Shown: positions 32,329 through 44,176, counted from the stretch's first letter. The stretch: 64,000 bases of DNA from Trematomus loennbergii (GCA_012861695.1 JAAOOA010000143.1:124501-188500); one strand, 5' to 3'. A program made the numbers and translations. The notes: a model not told the origin generated them from the sequence alone.

Positions 32329-33386
32329 TACGGTGGCCGACAGGTGCAAACGTGCTGCAGCTTCAGAAAGGATGCAGATATAAAAACACAAATGTTCCAC
32401 ATGAAGAAACATCTTCAGCAACTTGACAACACATGCAGCATTTAGAGAACATTCAGCAACTTGAGGAGACATGCGCAGCGTTTACTAAAAGCTGCAGAAA
32501 CCAAACGCTGCAAATACAAAACGCTGAAGAAGCTCAAAACACAACGGAGACCAGGGGACACTAAAGAGTGACGCACACAGCTGGGAGACCAGGGGACACT
32601 AAAGAGTGACGCACACAGCTGGGAGACCAGGGGACACTAAAGAGTGACGCACACAGCTGGGAGACGTTCAGGATTATGAAGCTGAACAACTGTCTCTGTT
32701 ATTCTGTCTCATAACTGTAAGAGTTTGTCAGTATATCTGAAATGACTAGCTTCACTCTTTAGTGTCCCTTGGGGTGTTTCTCAATGTCGAGGAAGGCTGC
32801 ACCAGAGCCACTATTCCAAGCATCGAGTGCCACTGAAGGACGGTTCCAATGTCCAGCATACTTGGAATTCTACCGGACCTGACTCGGAAGACATGTGCTA
32901 CCAAGCAAGCGTCCTCGACATTGACAAACACCCCTGGTCTCCCAGCTGTGTGCGTCACTCTTTAGTGTCCCCTGGTCTCCCAGCTGTGTGCGTCACTCTT
33001 TAGTGTCCCCTGGTCTCCCAGCTGTGTGCGTCACTCTTTAGTGTCCCCTGGTCTCCCAGCTGTGTGCGTCACTCTTTAGTGTCCCCTGGTCTCCCAGCTG
33101 TGTGCGTCACTCTTTAGTGTCCCCTGGTCTCCCAGCTGTGTGCGTCACTCTTTAGTGTCCCCTAGTCTCCGTTGTGTTTTGAGCTTCTTCAGCGTTTTGT
33201 ATTTGCAGCGTTTGGTTTCTGCAGCTTTTAGTAAACGCTGCGCATGTCTCCTCAAGTTGCTGAATGTTCTCTAAATGCTGCATGTGATGTCAAGTTGCTG
33301 AAGATGTTTCTTCATGTGGAACATTTGGGTTTTTATTTCTGCATATTTGGGCCGTTGTAGCGCGTTTGCACCTTTCGGCCACCGTA
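32329..33386. mobile_element. Foldback element with 38-bp subrepeats in both arms
   Basis: The ends TACGGTGGCCGACAGGTGC and, inverted, TACGGTGGCCGAAAGGTGC start long inverted arms (about 32329-32665 and 32935-33386). The arms share GAAGAAACATCTTCAGCAAC, ATGCAGCATTTAGAGAACAT and AACGCTGAAGAAGCTCAAAA. Each also contains tandem 38-bp units (GGAGACCAGGGGACACTAAA...): three in the left arm and six inverted in the right. The centre has about 105 unique bases and a small MITE. A related terminus occurs at 24804 and another at 36998. Confidence 0.9.
32772..32932 (+). mobile_element. Short GGGTGTTTCTC MITE
   Basis: A 161-bp copy with GGGTGTTTCTCAATGTCGAG at one end and its near-inverse (GACATTGACAAACACC) at the other. 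It is internally deleted relative to 24131-24527 and sits at the start of the right-arm array of the foldback. The target duplication is not clear. Confidence 0.8.
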
Positions 33387-33980
33387 CATTATACTGACCT
33401 CTCACTTCGAGTAGCACTCAGCATGTTGAGGCACTAAAACACTCAAACACACTTCTTTTGTACACTTACTTTTTGGTACACACTGTGATGTAAAGAGGAG
33501 GGGTTGTATTTCTGTGTACATAAACAAGCAGAGAGTATGTATACGGGCCATAAAGGGCAAACCTTGTAAACATGTAGATTGTGACGTCTCGCCTTTCTGA
33601 TGTTAAACTGTTTTTAAACCTAGAAAACAGAAAACAAAATCTCCTTTTGTCGAATTATTCAGATTTATTTCAGGGCAGCTGAGGGTTTATTATTATTATT
33701 ATTTTGTGTATTTTTGCATCAATGACAAATCCAGATAGTGACTATGATGGGATGTCTTTGTACAACGATGCTAATTTCTTCTGTGTATATAAAAGTCTCT
33801 ATTGTGTTAGCATGGGTATAAACTAAGACGTGTCTGACAGTAGATGTAAATACTCACGTTTATTTTTTCCTACTCACTAAACAAACTGCTGTGTTGTGGA
33901 TTCATGATTAATGACATTAAACAATGTTTTATTGACTCAGTTACGATCCCGTCTGACTTCATTTCACATGTTGAAGTTAA

Positions 33981-35613
33981 AGGTCACCTATCATGCTATT
34001 TTTAGGCAATAGCATAGGTCTCAGATATATAGAAAAAATATGTCTATGAAGTGTTTTGCTCAAAATACCAAACAGATCACCTATTCTAGCCATGCCTCAT
34101 ATCCCTCTATTTCACTTCCTGTTTCAAAAGTGCTGATTTGGGGTATAAAGCTGTGATTAAAAAAAGAGGGGCGGAGCTTATGCGGGAGATTCTACCGGCA
34201 GATACTGCTGTGATGAAACGCCATATCATGAATTATCAAGGATTATTTCTGAAACAGTATGGAGCTCCTCTCTTGCCGGTTATACCACAAGGCGAGTTCC
34301 TTTTTATTTCCTGCTTCTTCACACACATGAGCCTCATCCCAATACCCCTCCTCGACTCCTCTCTTCCCCTCCTCCGGGACTTGACCCGGAAATCGATTAA
34401 GACACGCCATTTTGAAGGACGTCCCAATAGCTGAAATGCACACGGAGGAGTCGAGGAGGGGTGAGGGAGGAGGGGTGCGGGAGGAGACGAAAGGGAGGAT
34501 ACACGAGAGCAGACTACGCGGAAGTGTTTTCACTACTCGCGTATAAAAGCCCCGCCCCCACCTTCACAGCTGGTCGATTTCAACACAGGAAAACGGAGAA
34601 CTGGAAGAATGAGTGGAAAAGCGTCACATAAATGTATAAGTGCTCACAGTTCCGTGGGAATTATTATGTGCAATTCATTTCTTTAGGTTATACTAACAAT
34701 TTAAGTCATGTTTAATCATCTTGAACGTCACTAAAACATAGCTATTAAGAAAGCTATTTCATAAATGGCTAGATCTTGATAAATAACAATTATTTGTATT
34801 GTTTTTGTTAAGATATTCAGGAGTTAAATTATTTAAAATTCACAGTCCTGAATGTGGGTTTGTGGTGAATGTGGGGATCTACAGGACACAAATTTTCAGA
34901 GTAAAGGCTTTCACATTACTATAATTATATTTGTATTTAAATGTAGGCTACATTTTACACCAAAACGGAACACAAAAGCAGGACCAACCATCATACATTG
35001 AATTCCTTGACTAACAAGATAAAGATTCATTCATTTAAATAAATATTTAACAACAAATGGGCCGGTTCTAAGGGGTTATTCAGTTAAGCCCGATGAGAGG
35101 GGATACAGCTGTGCACATGTCATCATTAACAGACGTCGTTGAAGAGTGACGTTTGAGTGAACGAGGACGTCCCAATTAATACCTGAGGACTCCTCTGTCC
35201 TCGTGTCTCCTCCTTGTGTCTCTCGCTCGCATCTTACGGAGGCGGAGCTAAGACGCAAGGAAGGGACGCGAGTGAGGGAAAGGAGGAGTCGAGGAGGGGT
35301 ATTGAGACGAGGCTATGCTCTCCAGTACAAGTTAGCTCTGAGTGTTAGCGATGCTAATGTCAACACCGACCATATTACGTCCAAAACAGTCGGGCATTGT
35401 TTCTGATAGCAACGTTTCTGATAGTGCTGTGGGTCCACCGCCGATTTGACGTCATATCGGACGCAAATCTGGATCAGCCGTTTTTAGAGATTTGGGTACG
35501 GAGGAAAAGAGAGGGTTTTATTTTCTGACGCTGCGTGAGTTCCCCGACACACCGGGGACACATAGTTATGTATAAAAGACATCAAAAAGTGCATTTTGCA
35601 TGATAGGTCCCCT
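33981..35613. mobile_element. TTAA element, T2/Kolobok-like family 2, with nested TIR element
   Basis: AGGTCACCTATCATGC and, inverted, AGGGGACCTATCATGC are flanked by TTAA (33977-33980, 35614-35617). Outer parts match 23020-23536. The excess length is due mostly to the insertion at 34330-35314. It starts 35 bases after the candidate dock3 polyadenylation region. Confidence 0.88.
34330..35314. mobile_element. TIR element, CTCAATACCCCTCCTCGACT family, nested
   Basis: The left end AGCCTCATCCCAATACCCCT and the inverted right end AGCCTCGTCTCAATACCCCT match. ATG flanks both sides (34327-34329, 35315-35317), a 3-bp target duplication. The subterminal GACCCGGAAAT and CGCCATTTTGAAGGAC are shared with 61641-63718. 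It is non-coding. Confidence 0.85.
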
Positions 35614-35617
35614 TTAA

Positions 35618-36777
35618 TGTAAATAAAGTAACATTAGGTATTAATTATTATTTGACATATAGCATTACTTTTTTAGAGTCTAACATTTTTGATATACGTG
35701 ACTTTTTAATAGTTTTACTAATACTTTAACATTTATTTTTTATGGTTTTGTAGTGTGACAACTGGACTTTTTCCTCATGTTTTTTGACGTACATTACTGT
35801 GACTTTTTGATATTTTCTAACATATACTATAATTGCTTTCATATTCTTTTAAATATAATACAATTACCTTTTGTAGGATTTTTGACATACTGTACTATGA
35901 CTTTTTATATAGTGTTTATATAATGTTTCAACATACTGTCTTAGACTTCTCTATGTATCCATGACCGTTTGACGTATTTACCAAAAACGTCTGACATTTT
36001 TCTTATTTTTACTAGTTTTCTTTGAATAGTTTTGCCAACATACTTATTTGAGGTTGCTATATGACGTGCTTTACTAGGATTTGTATCACAAGTCCATCTC
36101 TTCCCAGTACAAAGAAAGGCTCAGAAACACTATAAACATTTTTATTCCAGCAAAAAAACACACGTTACGTTTCCTTTTTTAAACAAATGTACAAAACAAG
36201 CTGTGACCTGAGCTTCAACGACAGAAACATGGTCTTTTGTAAAAACAAAGAGCGTTAAGTAAATAATGCCAACAAACGTTCAGACAACATAACTTTAATA
36301 ACTTAAACATACAGATATAAAAACATACAAAAGAGCTGGTTTGGGGCAAGTCTGATGCTGCTGTTTAAAAAGGAATGATGTCAAGGACACACACACACAC
36401 ACACACACGAGGGATCTCACAGAAAACGTAACGACAGAGTGTTAACATTTTAACTTTAAGATCAATGTGAGAAGATCAGAATCTCTCTTCAACACACGTC
36501 TGGGTCCCAAAATGACTAAACCTTGGAAGAAAAGTGCAAGTGTGACTTCATTGTTCTTTAGCTTTGTTGCTCATATGCAGAACATTAATTATAATTAATT
36601 TAGTGAACTTTAATTAACTACACTTAATGTAAAAATATATATAACATTCAATTTCATTTGTATTTAAAGTCCAAATCATGAAAATAGTTACCAGTCATAC
36701 ACATTAAGTACACACACACACACACCCATGCATAAACACAAACACACACACATACTTAAGAAGTGCATACATATCGT
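35618..36777. other. AT-rich intergenic sequence with CA repeats
   Basis: From about 35640 to 36070 there are degenerate repeats of TGACTTTTTGATAT/GACATACTGTACTA type. Short (AC)n runs lie at 36390-36408 and 36711-36726. No gene was recognised. Confidence 0.5.
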
Positions 36778-36990
36778 CTATTCCTTGACCTCTGAGTGAA
36801 ACGTCACGGGGTTAAGGGATAGTGGATAGGAGAATTCAAAAGGATTTAGGAGAAGAGACTGCGGTACTTTAGAGAATCCGACTGCACTTTCACTATTCGA
36901 CGTGTTTATGATGCGCCAGCGGAGGTCATAAATGTGCGTCTGCTGCTGTGGGGAAACTATGGAAACTACAGTTTTCTATACAGCGGACTA
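36778..36990. repeat. Inverted partial copy of 11535-12564 element
   Basis: The reverse complement matches about 12290-12530, including ATTCCTTGACCTC, GTGAAACGTCACGGGG (partly diverged) and TTTCTATACAGC. Both outer ends are missing. Confidence 0.75.
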
Positions 36991-36997
36991 CAACATG

Positions 36998-37428
36998 CTA
37001 CAGTGGCCCGGAAGTGCAAGACACCACAGCATTTCAGAAAACACCACAGCATTTCAGAAAACGCCGCAGCATTTCACAAAACGCTACAGCATTTCAGAAA
37101 ACACCACAGCATTTCACAAACACAACAGCATTTCACAAAACGCCGCAGCATTTCAGAAAACACAACAGCATTTCACAAAACGCCGCAGCATTTCACAAAA
37201 CACAACAGCATTTCAGAAAACACCACAGCATTTCAGAAAACACCACAGCATTTCAGAAACACAACAGCATTTCACAAAACGCCGCAGCATTTCACAAAAC
37301 ACAACAGCATTTCACAAAACACAACAGCATTTCAGAAAACACCACAGCATTTCAGAAAACACAACAGCATTTCACAAACACCGCAGCATTTCACAAACAC
37401 AACAGCATTTCACAAAACGCCACAGCAT
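36998..37428 (+). repeat. 20-21-bp tandem array behind a TACAGTGGCCC terminus
   Basis: The array begins TACAGTGGCCCGGAAGTGCA, a relative of the foldback terminus TACGGTGGCCGA...GTGCAAA. Then come about 19 units of CACAGCATTTCAGAAAACAC with CAAA/CGCC variants. The open frames TTAFQKTPQHF and similar are artefacts. Confidence 0.9.
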
Positions 37429-37562
37429 CTATCTATTTATCTATTTATCTATCCATCTATCTATCTATCTATTTATCTATTTATCTATCCATCTATCTAT
37501 CTATCTATTATCTATTTATCTATCCATCTATCTATCTATCTATCTATTTATCTATCTATCTT
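37429..37562 (+). repeat. (ATCT)n microsatellite
   Basis: A tetranucleotide run with interspersed ATTT and ATCC variants, directly after the 20-bp array. Confidence 0.95.
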
Positions 37563-37712
37563 CATTTACAATATAGACAATAGGCATACTTTTAACAACA
37601 TACATCTATTGCAGTTATGATGTCATAATAACATACAATTGTATAAAACACAATTTGCTAAAATATATTAGCATGTTGTTTTTCCAAACAGGGGGAAAAA
37701 CATATTAGACCT

Positions 37713-38805
37713 GAGGCCTGTACTACGAAGCTGGTTCAACCTAACCTGGATATGTTTGAGTTAGCCGGTTGGCGTAATCCAAAACATACGCGCTCTCGCT
37801 AAGCTGTACTACGACGCTGGTTATCAAGTGGATCGCTCAAGCCAGCCGTGTCCTATCTAGTTAGGTGCACGTTCACATGAAAGGGGTGGTATTTGGAGCA
37901 TTCGACCAATCTCAAACATGGACAAGCGTACTGACAGCGCAGCGTCATACTTCCTGAATGAAAAGTGAACTTTAATATTAGTCAATATGAAGAAGTTAAA
38001 CTTTAAACATCCATGACTTAAACACTTTATCCAGGATAAAAGCCACATAGCTGCACCTGCAAGGTGAATACAGCTGGTAACAGAAAAAGTGTTTGAATGC
38101 GTAAGTGATTTATGAAATCACTGCCCCGTCCAAGACACGAGTGGATCTGACTTTAATTAGGAGAATTTGACTCGAGTGTTTCATCAACTTAATGTGTTGC
38201 TTAAAATAATACTTCTGCATCAGTATGTGACACTGTGAGTGTTGCACGGCCAGATACGGCTCAAGAAGCTGACTCAATAAGGAAATATATGATACATTAT
38301 GATGTGTATGATATGAATGATAATGGGACACATCGACGTCTGCACTCACAGTGCCGCGGACTGTACTTAATGTTACTCTGATCCGGTTACTTATGTCGTG
38401 GCAGATATTTAAGTAAGCTTTCTTAACGCTAATATTATAATAGTTTGATTGCTCTGAAGATGGGAGGTGATATTCTATTAATTTTCACGTTCACACAGTC
38501 AGTTGATTTTGGCCGGCCGTCTTTCCTGCAACGGCAGTTTCTCTGTATTTCCTCTATCCTGTAATATGAATTGATCGCTTTAAACTCCGCACACGGAGCT
38601 CTGATTGGTCAGCAGGCGGTGCTTTCACTGAGTTGATCTCTTAGCCTGCCACCTAACCTGCTCCGGAGCAGGTTTGCCGCTCAGCACAAGTTACCATGGA
38701 AATATAGCCCGCTAAAAAGAGAACCAGCGTCGTAGGACCGGAAAGCCCGAGATTTCCCTGAAGTTAGCCGGCTAAGCGAAAATCCAGCTTCGTAGTACAG
38801 GCCTC
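37713..38805. mobile_element. TIR element GAGGCCTGTACTACGAAGC, copy 1
   Basis: The ends GAGGCCTGTACTACGAAGCTGG (first 20 bases) and its inverse are near-perfect TIRs. Subterminal motifs recur as further inverted pairs (TACTACGACGCTGGTT / ACCAGCGTCGTAGGA). The interior is non-coding. It is nearly identical to 43082-44176 in the same orientation. Its right end abuts the L2 LINE directly. No clear target duplication. Confidence 0.85.
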
Positions 38806-41249
38806 TGGTCTACACCACCAACATCAAGGGAGCATACAAGGCATCCCCCCTCCCCCACATCGGCCTCTCTGACCACCTCACTGTTCTGCTGGAACCGGCC
38901 TACAGACCCAGGGTAAAAGCAAGCCACAAAACCGGTTTCAAAACAGGTTCGGGTGTGGTCAGAGGACAGCACAGCTGCACTCAGAGACTGCTTTGACACT
39001 ACAGACTGGGACATGTTCAAGCAGGCAGCCACATACAACCATCACACCACATACAAGAATACACAGAGACAGTCACGGGCTACATCACCAAGTGCATTGA
39101 CGATGTGACACAAAACAGAGCCATCACCATCCGGGCTAACCAGAAGCCATGGCTGACAGGGGAGGTCCACACGCTGCTGAAGGCCCGCAACATCGCCTTC
39201 AGAGCTGGAGATCCAGCTGGGCTGAAAGCAGCCAGGGCTGACCTGTCCCGTGGCATCAGGAAAGCAAAACAAGAATACACCCGAGAAATTACAGGACATT
39301 TCAAGGATAGCGGGACTCACGGAGCCTGTGGCAGGGCATAAGGACCCTAACGGACTACAAACTACCGCCACAGACCTGTGACAGTAATACCTCCCTGCTC
39401 AACAACCTCAACGGCTTCTTTGCACGTTTTGAAGCACAGAACAACACACCTGCGCAGAAAACACCCCCCCCACCGACGACCAGGCTTTGCGTCTTTCACC
39501 AGCCAGTGTGAGGAGCACACTGCTGAGGATTAACCCCCGCAAGGCTGCAGGACCTGACAACATTCCTGGTCGTGTGCTGAAGGACTGCGCGGAAGAGCTC
39601 ACAGATGTCCTCACAGACATTTTTAACATCTCCCTGAGCCAGGCTGTTGTTCCCTCGTGCTTCAAGGAAACCACCATCATTCCAGTGCCAAAGAAGTCAT
39701 CTCCATCCGGCTTCAACGACTACCGCCCCGTCGCACTAACTTCCACCATCATGAAGTGCTTCGAAAGGCTGGTCATGAAGCACATCAAATCCACCCTCCC
39801 CCCATCGCTGGACCCGTTTCAGTTTGCCTACCGAGCTAAACGGTCCACAGAGGATGCAATCTCCTCCGCTCTCCACCCAGCCCTCACACACCTGGACACT
39901 AACACTAAGGCTAACTAAGACTAAGGACCCTATGTCAGAATGCTATTCATAGACTTCAGCTCAGCATTCAACACCATCATCCCCCAGCAGCTTGTACAAA
40001 AACTACAGACCTGGGCCCAGCCCCTCTCTCTGCAACTGGTTGCTGGACTTCCTCACAGAGAGACCACAAGCTGTACGGGTCAACAATAACACCTCAGACC
40101 CCATACTGAGCACGGGGGCCCCCCAAGGATGTGTGCTCAGCCCCCTTCTCTTCACTCTGCTGACCCACGACTGCAAACCCACTTCAGCACCAACCACATC
40201 GTGAAGTTTGCAGACGACACTACTGTGGTGGGTCTCATCAGCAACAACGATGAGACTAACTACAGGAAGGAAGTGAACCAGCTGGCCCTGTGGTGCCAAA
40301 ACAACAACCTCTTCCTCAACCTGGAGAAAACAAAGGAGATAGTTGTTGACTTCAGGAGAACCCACCGTCGACCCCCTCCCCCTGACCATCAACGGCGCTG
40401 CTGTGACGCAGGTGACCAGCACCAAATTCCTTGGTGTGACCATCACTGATGACCTCACCTGGAAAACAACACCACCGCACTAGCGAGGAAAGCCCAGCAG
40501 CGCCTGTACTTCATCCGGAAGCTCAAGCGAGCCGGAGCATCACCCCCCATCATGCTGTCCTTCTACCGAGGCGCCACCGAGAGCATCCTCAGCAGCTGTA
40601 TCACGCTGTGGTTCGGAAGCTGCACCGCCGCCGACCGCAAGAGCCTGCAGCGCATAGTGAACTCTGCCCAGAGGATCATCGGTGCCTCACTCCCCTCACT
40701 ACAGGACATATACAACACCCGCCTCACCCGCAAAGCACTCAGCATTGTGGGTGACTCCACCCACCCCTCCAACAGCCTCTTCAGCCTCCTGCCTTCAGGA
40801 AGAAGGTTCCTCAGCCTCAGCTCGCGCACCTCCAGGCTGGGCAACAGCTTCCTCCACCAGGCGGTCAGGATGCTGAACTCTCTCCCCTCCCTCCATCTCT
40901 TCCGCCCTCTGACATCTCTCCCCTGAACTCTCCACCCTGCCTCCGACCTTTCTCCCCTGCCCCAAATGGTCCTGGACTCTAACCCCCTAACTCACTTTTC
41001 TGCCCATCTCCGCTGCTACTGCACTGAAACTGTACTTTGAACACTTAAATTATATTATTAACATTTTAAACTGTATACCCCGGTTATCTAGGCCCTTTGT
41101 TTTGTTTAATGTATACCATGTTTATCTAGGCCCTTTTTTTTTTGTTTGATGTATATATGTCACACTGTAGGACTGCGGGAAACGATATTTCGATATTTCT
41201 GGATGTACAACATGTAGAATTATTGACAATAAAGCTGACTTTGACTTTG
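38806..41249 (+). mobile_element. L2-group LINE, 5'-truncated, frameshifted
   Basis: It begins inside the endonuclease domain (TNIKGAYKASPLPHIGLSDH) and continues through the linker (NQKPWLTGEV) and reverse transcriptase. RT blocks seen are [58 protein letters not shown] and FADDT (about 40209-40223, the catalytic Asp pair). The C-terminal part includes RLTRKALSIV. Several frame changes (near 39340, 39918, 40180, 40400 and 40490) break the ORF. The 3' end is AATAAAGCTGACTTTGACTT with a short repeat, typical of L2-group elements. It is non-functional. Confidence 0.88.
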
Positions 41250-41363
41250 ACTTTGATCTTTGTTCTCTTTTGAGAATCAAACAAAACAGATTTTTATTTT
41301 AAAAGAATGCAAACAAACAAGTGAAATGAACTAAATGCTGAATTGCTTTTAATTCACTGGCAG

Positions 41364-41524
41364 GAGCGACAAGTGAGGAGGAGCAAAAAGTGAACAACGA
41401 GGGAGAGATTGAACAAAGAGAAAGAGTAGAGGACAGAGAGAGTAATGAACAGGAAGAAGACAGAGAGACTAAAGAAGATGGAAGAGAGGGGGCAGGTTAT
41501 GGAAAGGAGAGACATGGAAAATGA
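41364..41524 (+). other. Acidic exon-like frame, unassigned
   Basis: After a CACTGGCAG acceptor-like site the frame reads ATSEEEQKVNNEGEIEQRER and stays strongly acidic/charged (E, D, R, K, Q) to a TGA at 41522-41524. Such segments occur in N-terminal regions of hAT-type transposases, and 41690-41770 resembles a decayed transposon end. It could equally be low-complexity chance. Confidence 0.25.
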
Positions 41525-42037
41525 ATGTTGACAATGTTTTGGGATCATTTTAGCCTCTTCTGCATGTCCAGATCATTAATAGTAACAATCAACTGATTCT
41601 TATGCATTACACTTTCAAAAATAATTTATGCTGCAGCCCACTGACATGGTTTGAAATCAATATATTATCCATTTGTGACCCCCCACAGGACTTAAAAGCA
41701 CCTAACTAGATCATGAAAATCCCAAAAATCACGGGGGAGTACACCCCCGAACCCCCCTAGCATGTTTGGACCTCGGTATTTAGCAAATCCTGGATACGGC
41801 CCTGTCTGTAATATGTATTAAATCCTGCAGAAGAAAGTTTCCCCTCAGCCTTCAGAGGAGGAAGATGTGCAGCATGGTCCGGTGTCTGCAGGAAGTGGAA
41901 TTTAAATAAATAAAAGTCCACAGAAGAGAGAAGAGTGGGCAACAAGTGCACAGAAAGTTATTTCCATGTGACAAAAGTCTGCATCCTCGATCCTGCCTCC
42001 ACAGATTCACTGCAGAGGATAGATGTCAAGCTGCTAG

Positions 42038-42900
42038 TGTGTAAACAAGGCAACTTCCGGGTGTGGATTTCAGAATGAAAGAGCAGCAACAGGTTTGATA
42101 TCTAAAACACCAATTTACACATTCAAACTTTGTGTTTTTATGATCAAAAAGAGTTTTTATAATGTAGTAGCATTACTGGTGGAAACAACAGGCAGTAAGA
42201 GAGTGCTAAACTGCCTAAATTTCTAGTTTTATGTTATGTATTCTTTTATTTTGAAGGAACAGCTAATAGACTTCTGGGATTTTTGTCTTTCTTTCCCGAA
42301 AAGTTCACAAACTCTATTTCCTTTATACAAAATATTTAACAAATACTAATGAGGATGTATTCAATTGGACAAAAATAAGATTTTATTGATAATTTTGTTA
42401 AATTTACGTGCTACAAAAAGTGTAAACAAGATCACTTCCGGCTGCGGTTTTCAGAATAAAAGAGCAGCAACAGGTTTGACAACTAAAACACAAACTAACT
42501 TATACAAACTAACTGTTTATATGATCAAAAAGAGTATTTATAATCTAGTAGCATTACTGGTGGAGACAACAGGCAGTAAGAGAGTGATAAACTGCGTGAA
42601 TGAATAGTCCATATGACTTGTTTTTTATTTATTATCTTATTTTGAAGGAGCAATTTCTTGGATTTTGTCTTTCTTTCCTGAAATGTTCACAAACTCCATT
42701 TATTTCATTTAAAATATGTTACAATTATAATAAATAATACATTTAATTAAAAAAAAGGTTTAATAAAATTGGATAAAGATAGGATTTAAAAAAATAATAA
42801 TTGCTAAATGTACATGTTATAAAAAGTGTAAACAAAGTGACTTCCGGCTGCGGTTTTCAGAATAAAAGAGCAACAACAGGTTTGAAAACAACATGATTCA
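42038..42900 (+). repeat. Tandem repeat, about 390-bp unit, two and a half copies
   Basis: Units start at about 42039, 42419 and 42828 with AGTGTAAACAA...CACTTCCGG, then TTTTCAGAATAAAAGAGCA. They contain AGTAGCATTACTGGTGGA and GGCAGTAAGAGAGTG blocks. The last unit is partial. Origin unknown. Confidence 0.88.
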
Positions 42901-43081
42901 TAATAGAGTATACTTTGATTGAATACAAGCAGGACATTAATAATTAACCTGCTGAAATGATGCTTTATATTACTTTTAATTGATATATTACTTTTATTTT
43001 AAAGGAACAACACCTGAAATGTCCTAAATGCAAAACATAAACAATGAATAAATTAGATGTTATTGAGCATTTGGTTTACCT

Positions 43082-44176
43082 GAGGCCTGTACTACGAAGC
43101 TGGTTCAACTTAACCTGGATATGTTGGAGTTAGCCGGTTGGCGTAATCCAAAACATACGCGCTCTGCTAAACTGTACTACGACGCTGGTTATCAAGTGGA
43201 TCGCTCAAGCCAGCCGTGTCCTATCTAGTTAGGTGCGCGTTCACATGAAAGGGGTGGTATTTGGAGCATTCGACCAATCTCAAACACGGAGAAGCGTACT
43301 GACAGCGCAGCGTCATACTTCCTGAATGAAAAGTGAACTTTAATATTAGTCAAATATGAGAAGTTAAACTTTAAACATCCATGACTTAAACACTTTACCC
43401 AGGATAAAAGCCACATAGCTGCACCTGCAAGGTGAATACAGCTGGTAAAAGAAAAAGTGTTTGAATGCGTACATTAACAGGTTTATGAAATCACTGCCCC
43501 GTCCAAGACACGAGTGGATCTGACTTTAATTACATTTGACTCGAGTGTTTCGTCAACTTAATGTGTTGCTTAAAATAATACTTCTGCATACAGTATGTGA
43601 CACTGTGAGTGTTGCACGGCCAGATACGGCTCAAGAAGCTGACTCAAATAAGGAAATATATGATACATTATGATGTGATATGATATGAATGATAATGGGA
43701 CACATCGACGTCTGCACTCACAGTGCCGCGGACTGTACTTAATGTTACTCTGATCCGGTTACTTATGTCGTGGCAGATATTTAAGTAAGCTTTCTTAACG
43801 CTAATATTATAATAGTCAGATTGCTCTGAAGATGGGAGGGGATATTCTATTAATGTTCACGTTCACACAGTCAGTTGATTTTGGCCGGCAGTCTTTCCTG
43901 CAACGGCAGTTTTTCTGTATTTCCTCTATCTGTAATATGAATTGATCGCTTTAAACTCCGCACACGGAGCTCTGATTGGTCAGCAGGCGGTGCTTTCACT
44001 GAGTTGATCTCTTAGCCTGCCACCTAACCTGCTCCGGAGCAGGTTTGCCGCTCAGCATAAGTTACCATGGAAATCTAGCCTGCTAAAAAGAGAACCAGCG
44101 TCGTAGGACCGGAAAGCCCGAGATTTCCCTGAATTTAGCCGGCTAAGCGAAAATCCAGCTTTGTAGTACAGGCCTC
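43082..44176. mobile_element. TIR element GAGGCCTGTACTACGAAGC, copy 2
   Basis: A full-length relative of 37713-38805 with matching TIRs and only scattered substitutions and small indels. The minus-strand frames inside both copies (WLLSW.KCLSHGCLKFNF) are equivalent but lack any known motif. Confidence 0.85.

Larger units (their letters stand above)
29143..33945 (+). other. dock3: Probable dock3 3' UTR
   Basis: No coding signal follows the stop. Candidate polyadenylation signals are AATAAA at 29186-29191 and ATTAAA at 33916-33921; the segment just before the latter looks low in repeats and UTR-like. The length (4.8 kb) is long but plausible for a neuronal gene. A degenerate minisatellite and a foldback element interrupt it. 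The true end cannot be fixed without transcript data. Confidence 0.5.

Noticed and set aside
36998..37428. CRISPR-like array of regular short repeats
   Set aside because: Units are directly adjacent without unique spacers, in a vertebrate genome.
36932..37620. Three overlapping frames of over 200 residues (TTAFQKTPQHF)
   Set aside because: Tandem 20-21-bp repeat followed by an ATCT microsatellite; open in all three frames on the strand.
37857..43416. Duplicated 63-residue minus-strand frames (37857-38048 and 43225-43416)
   Set aside because: Their conservation is explained by the duplicated TIR element; no domain, and the frames are not extended.
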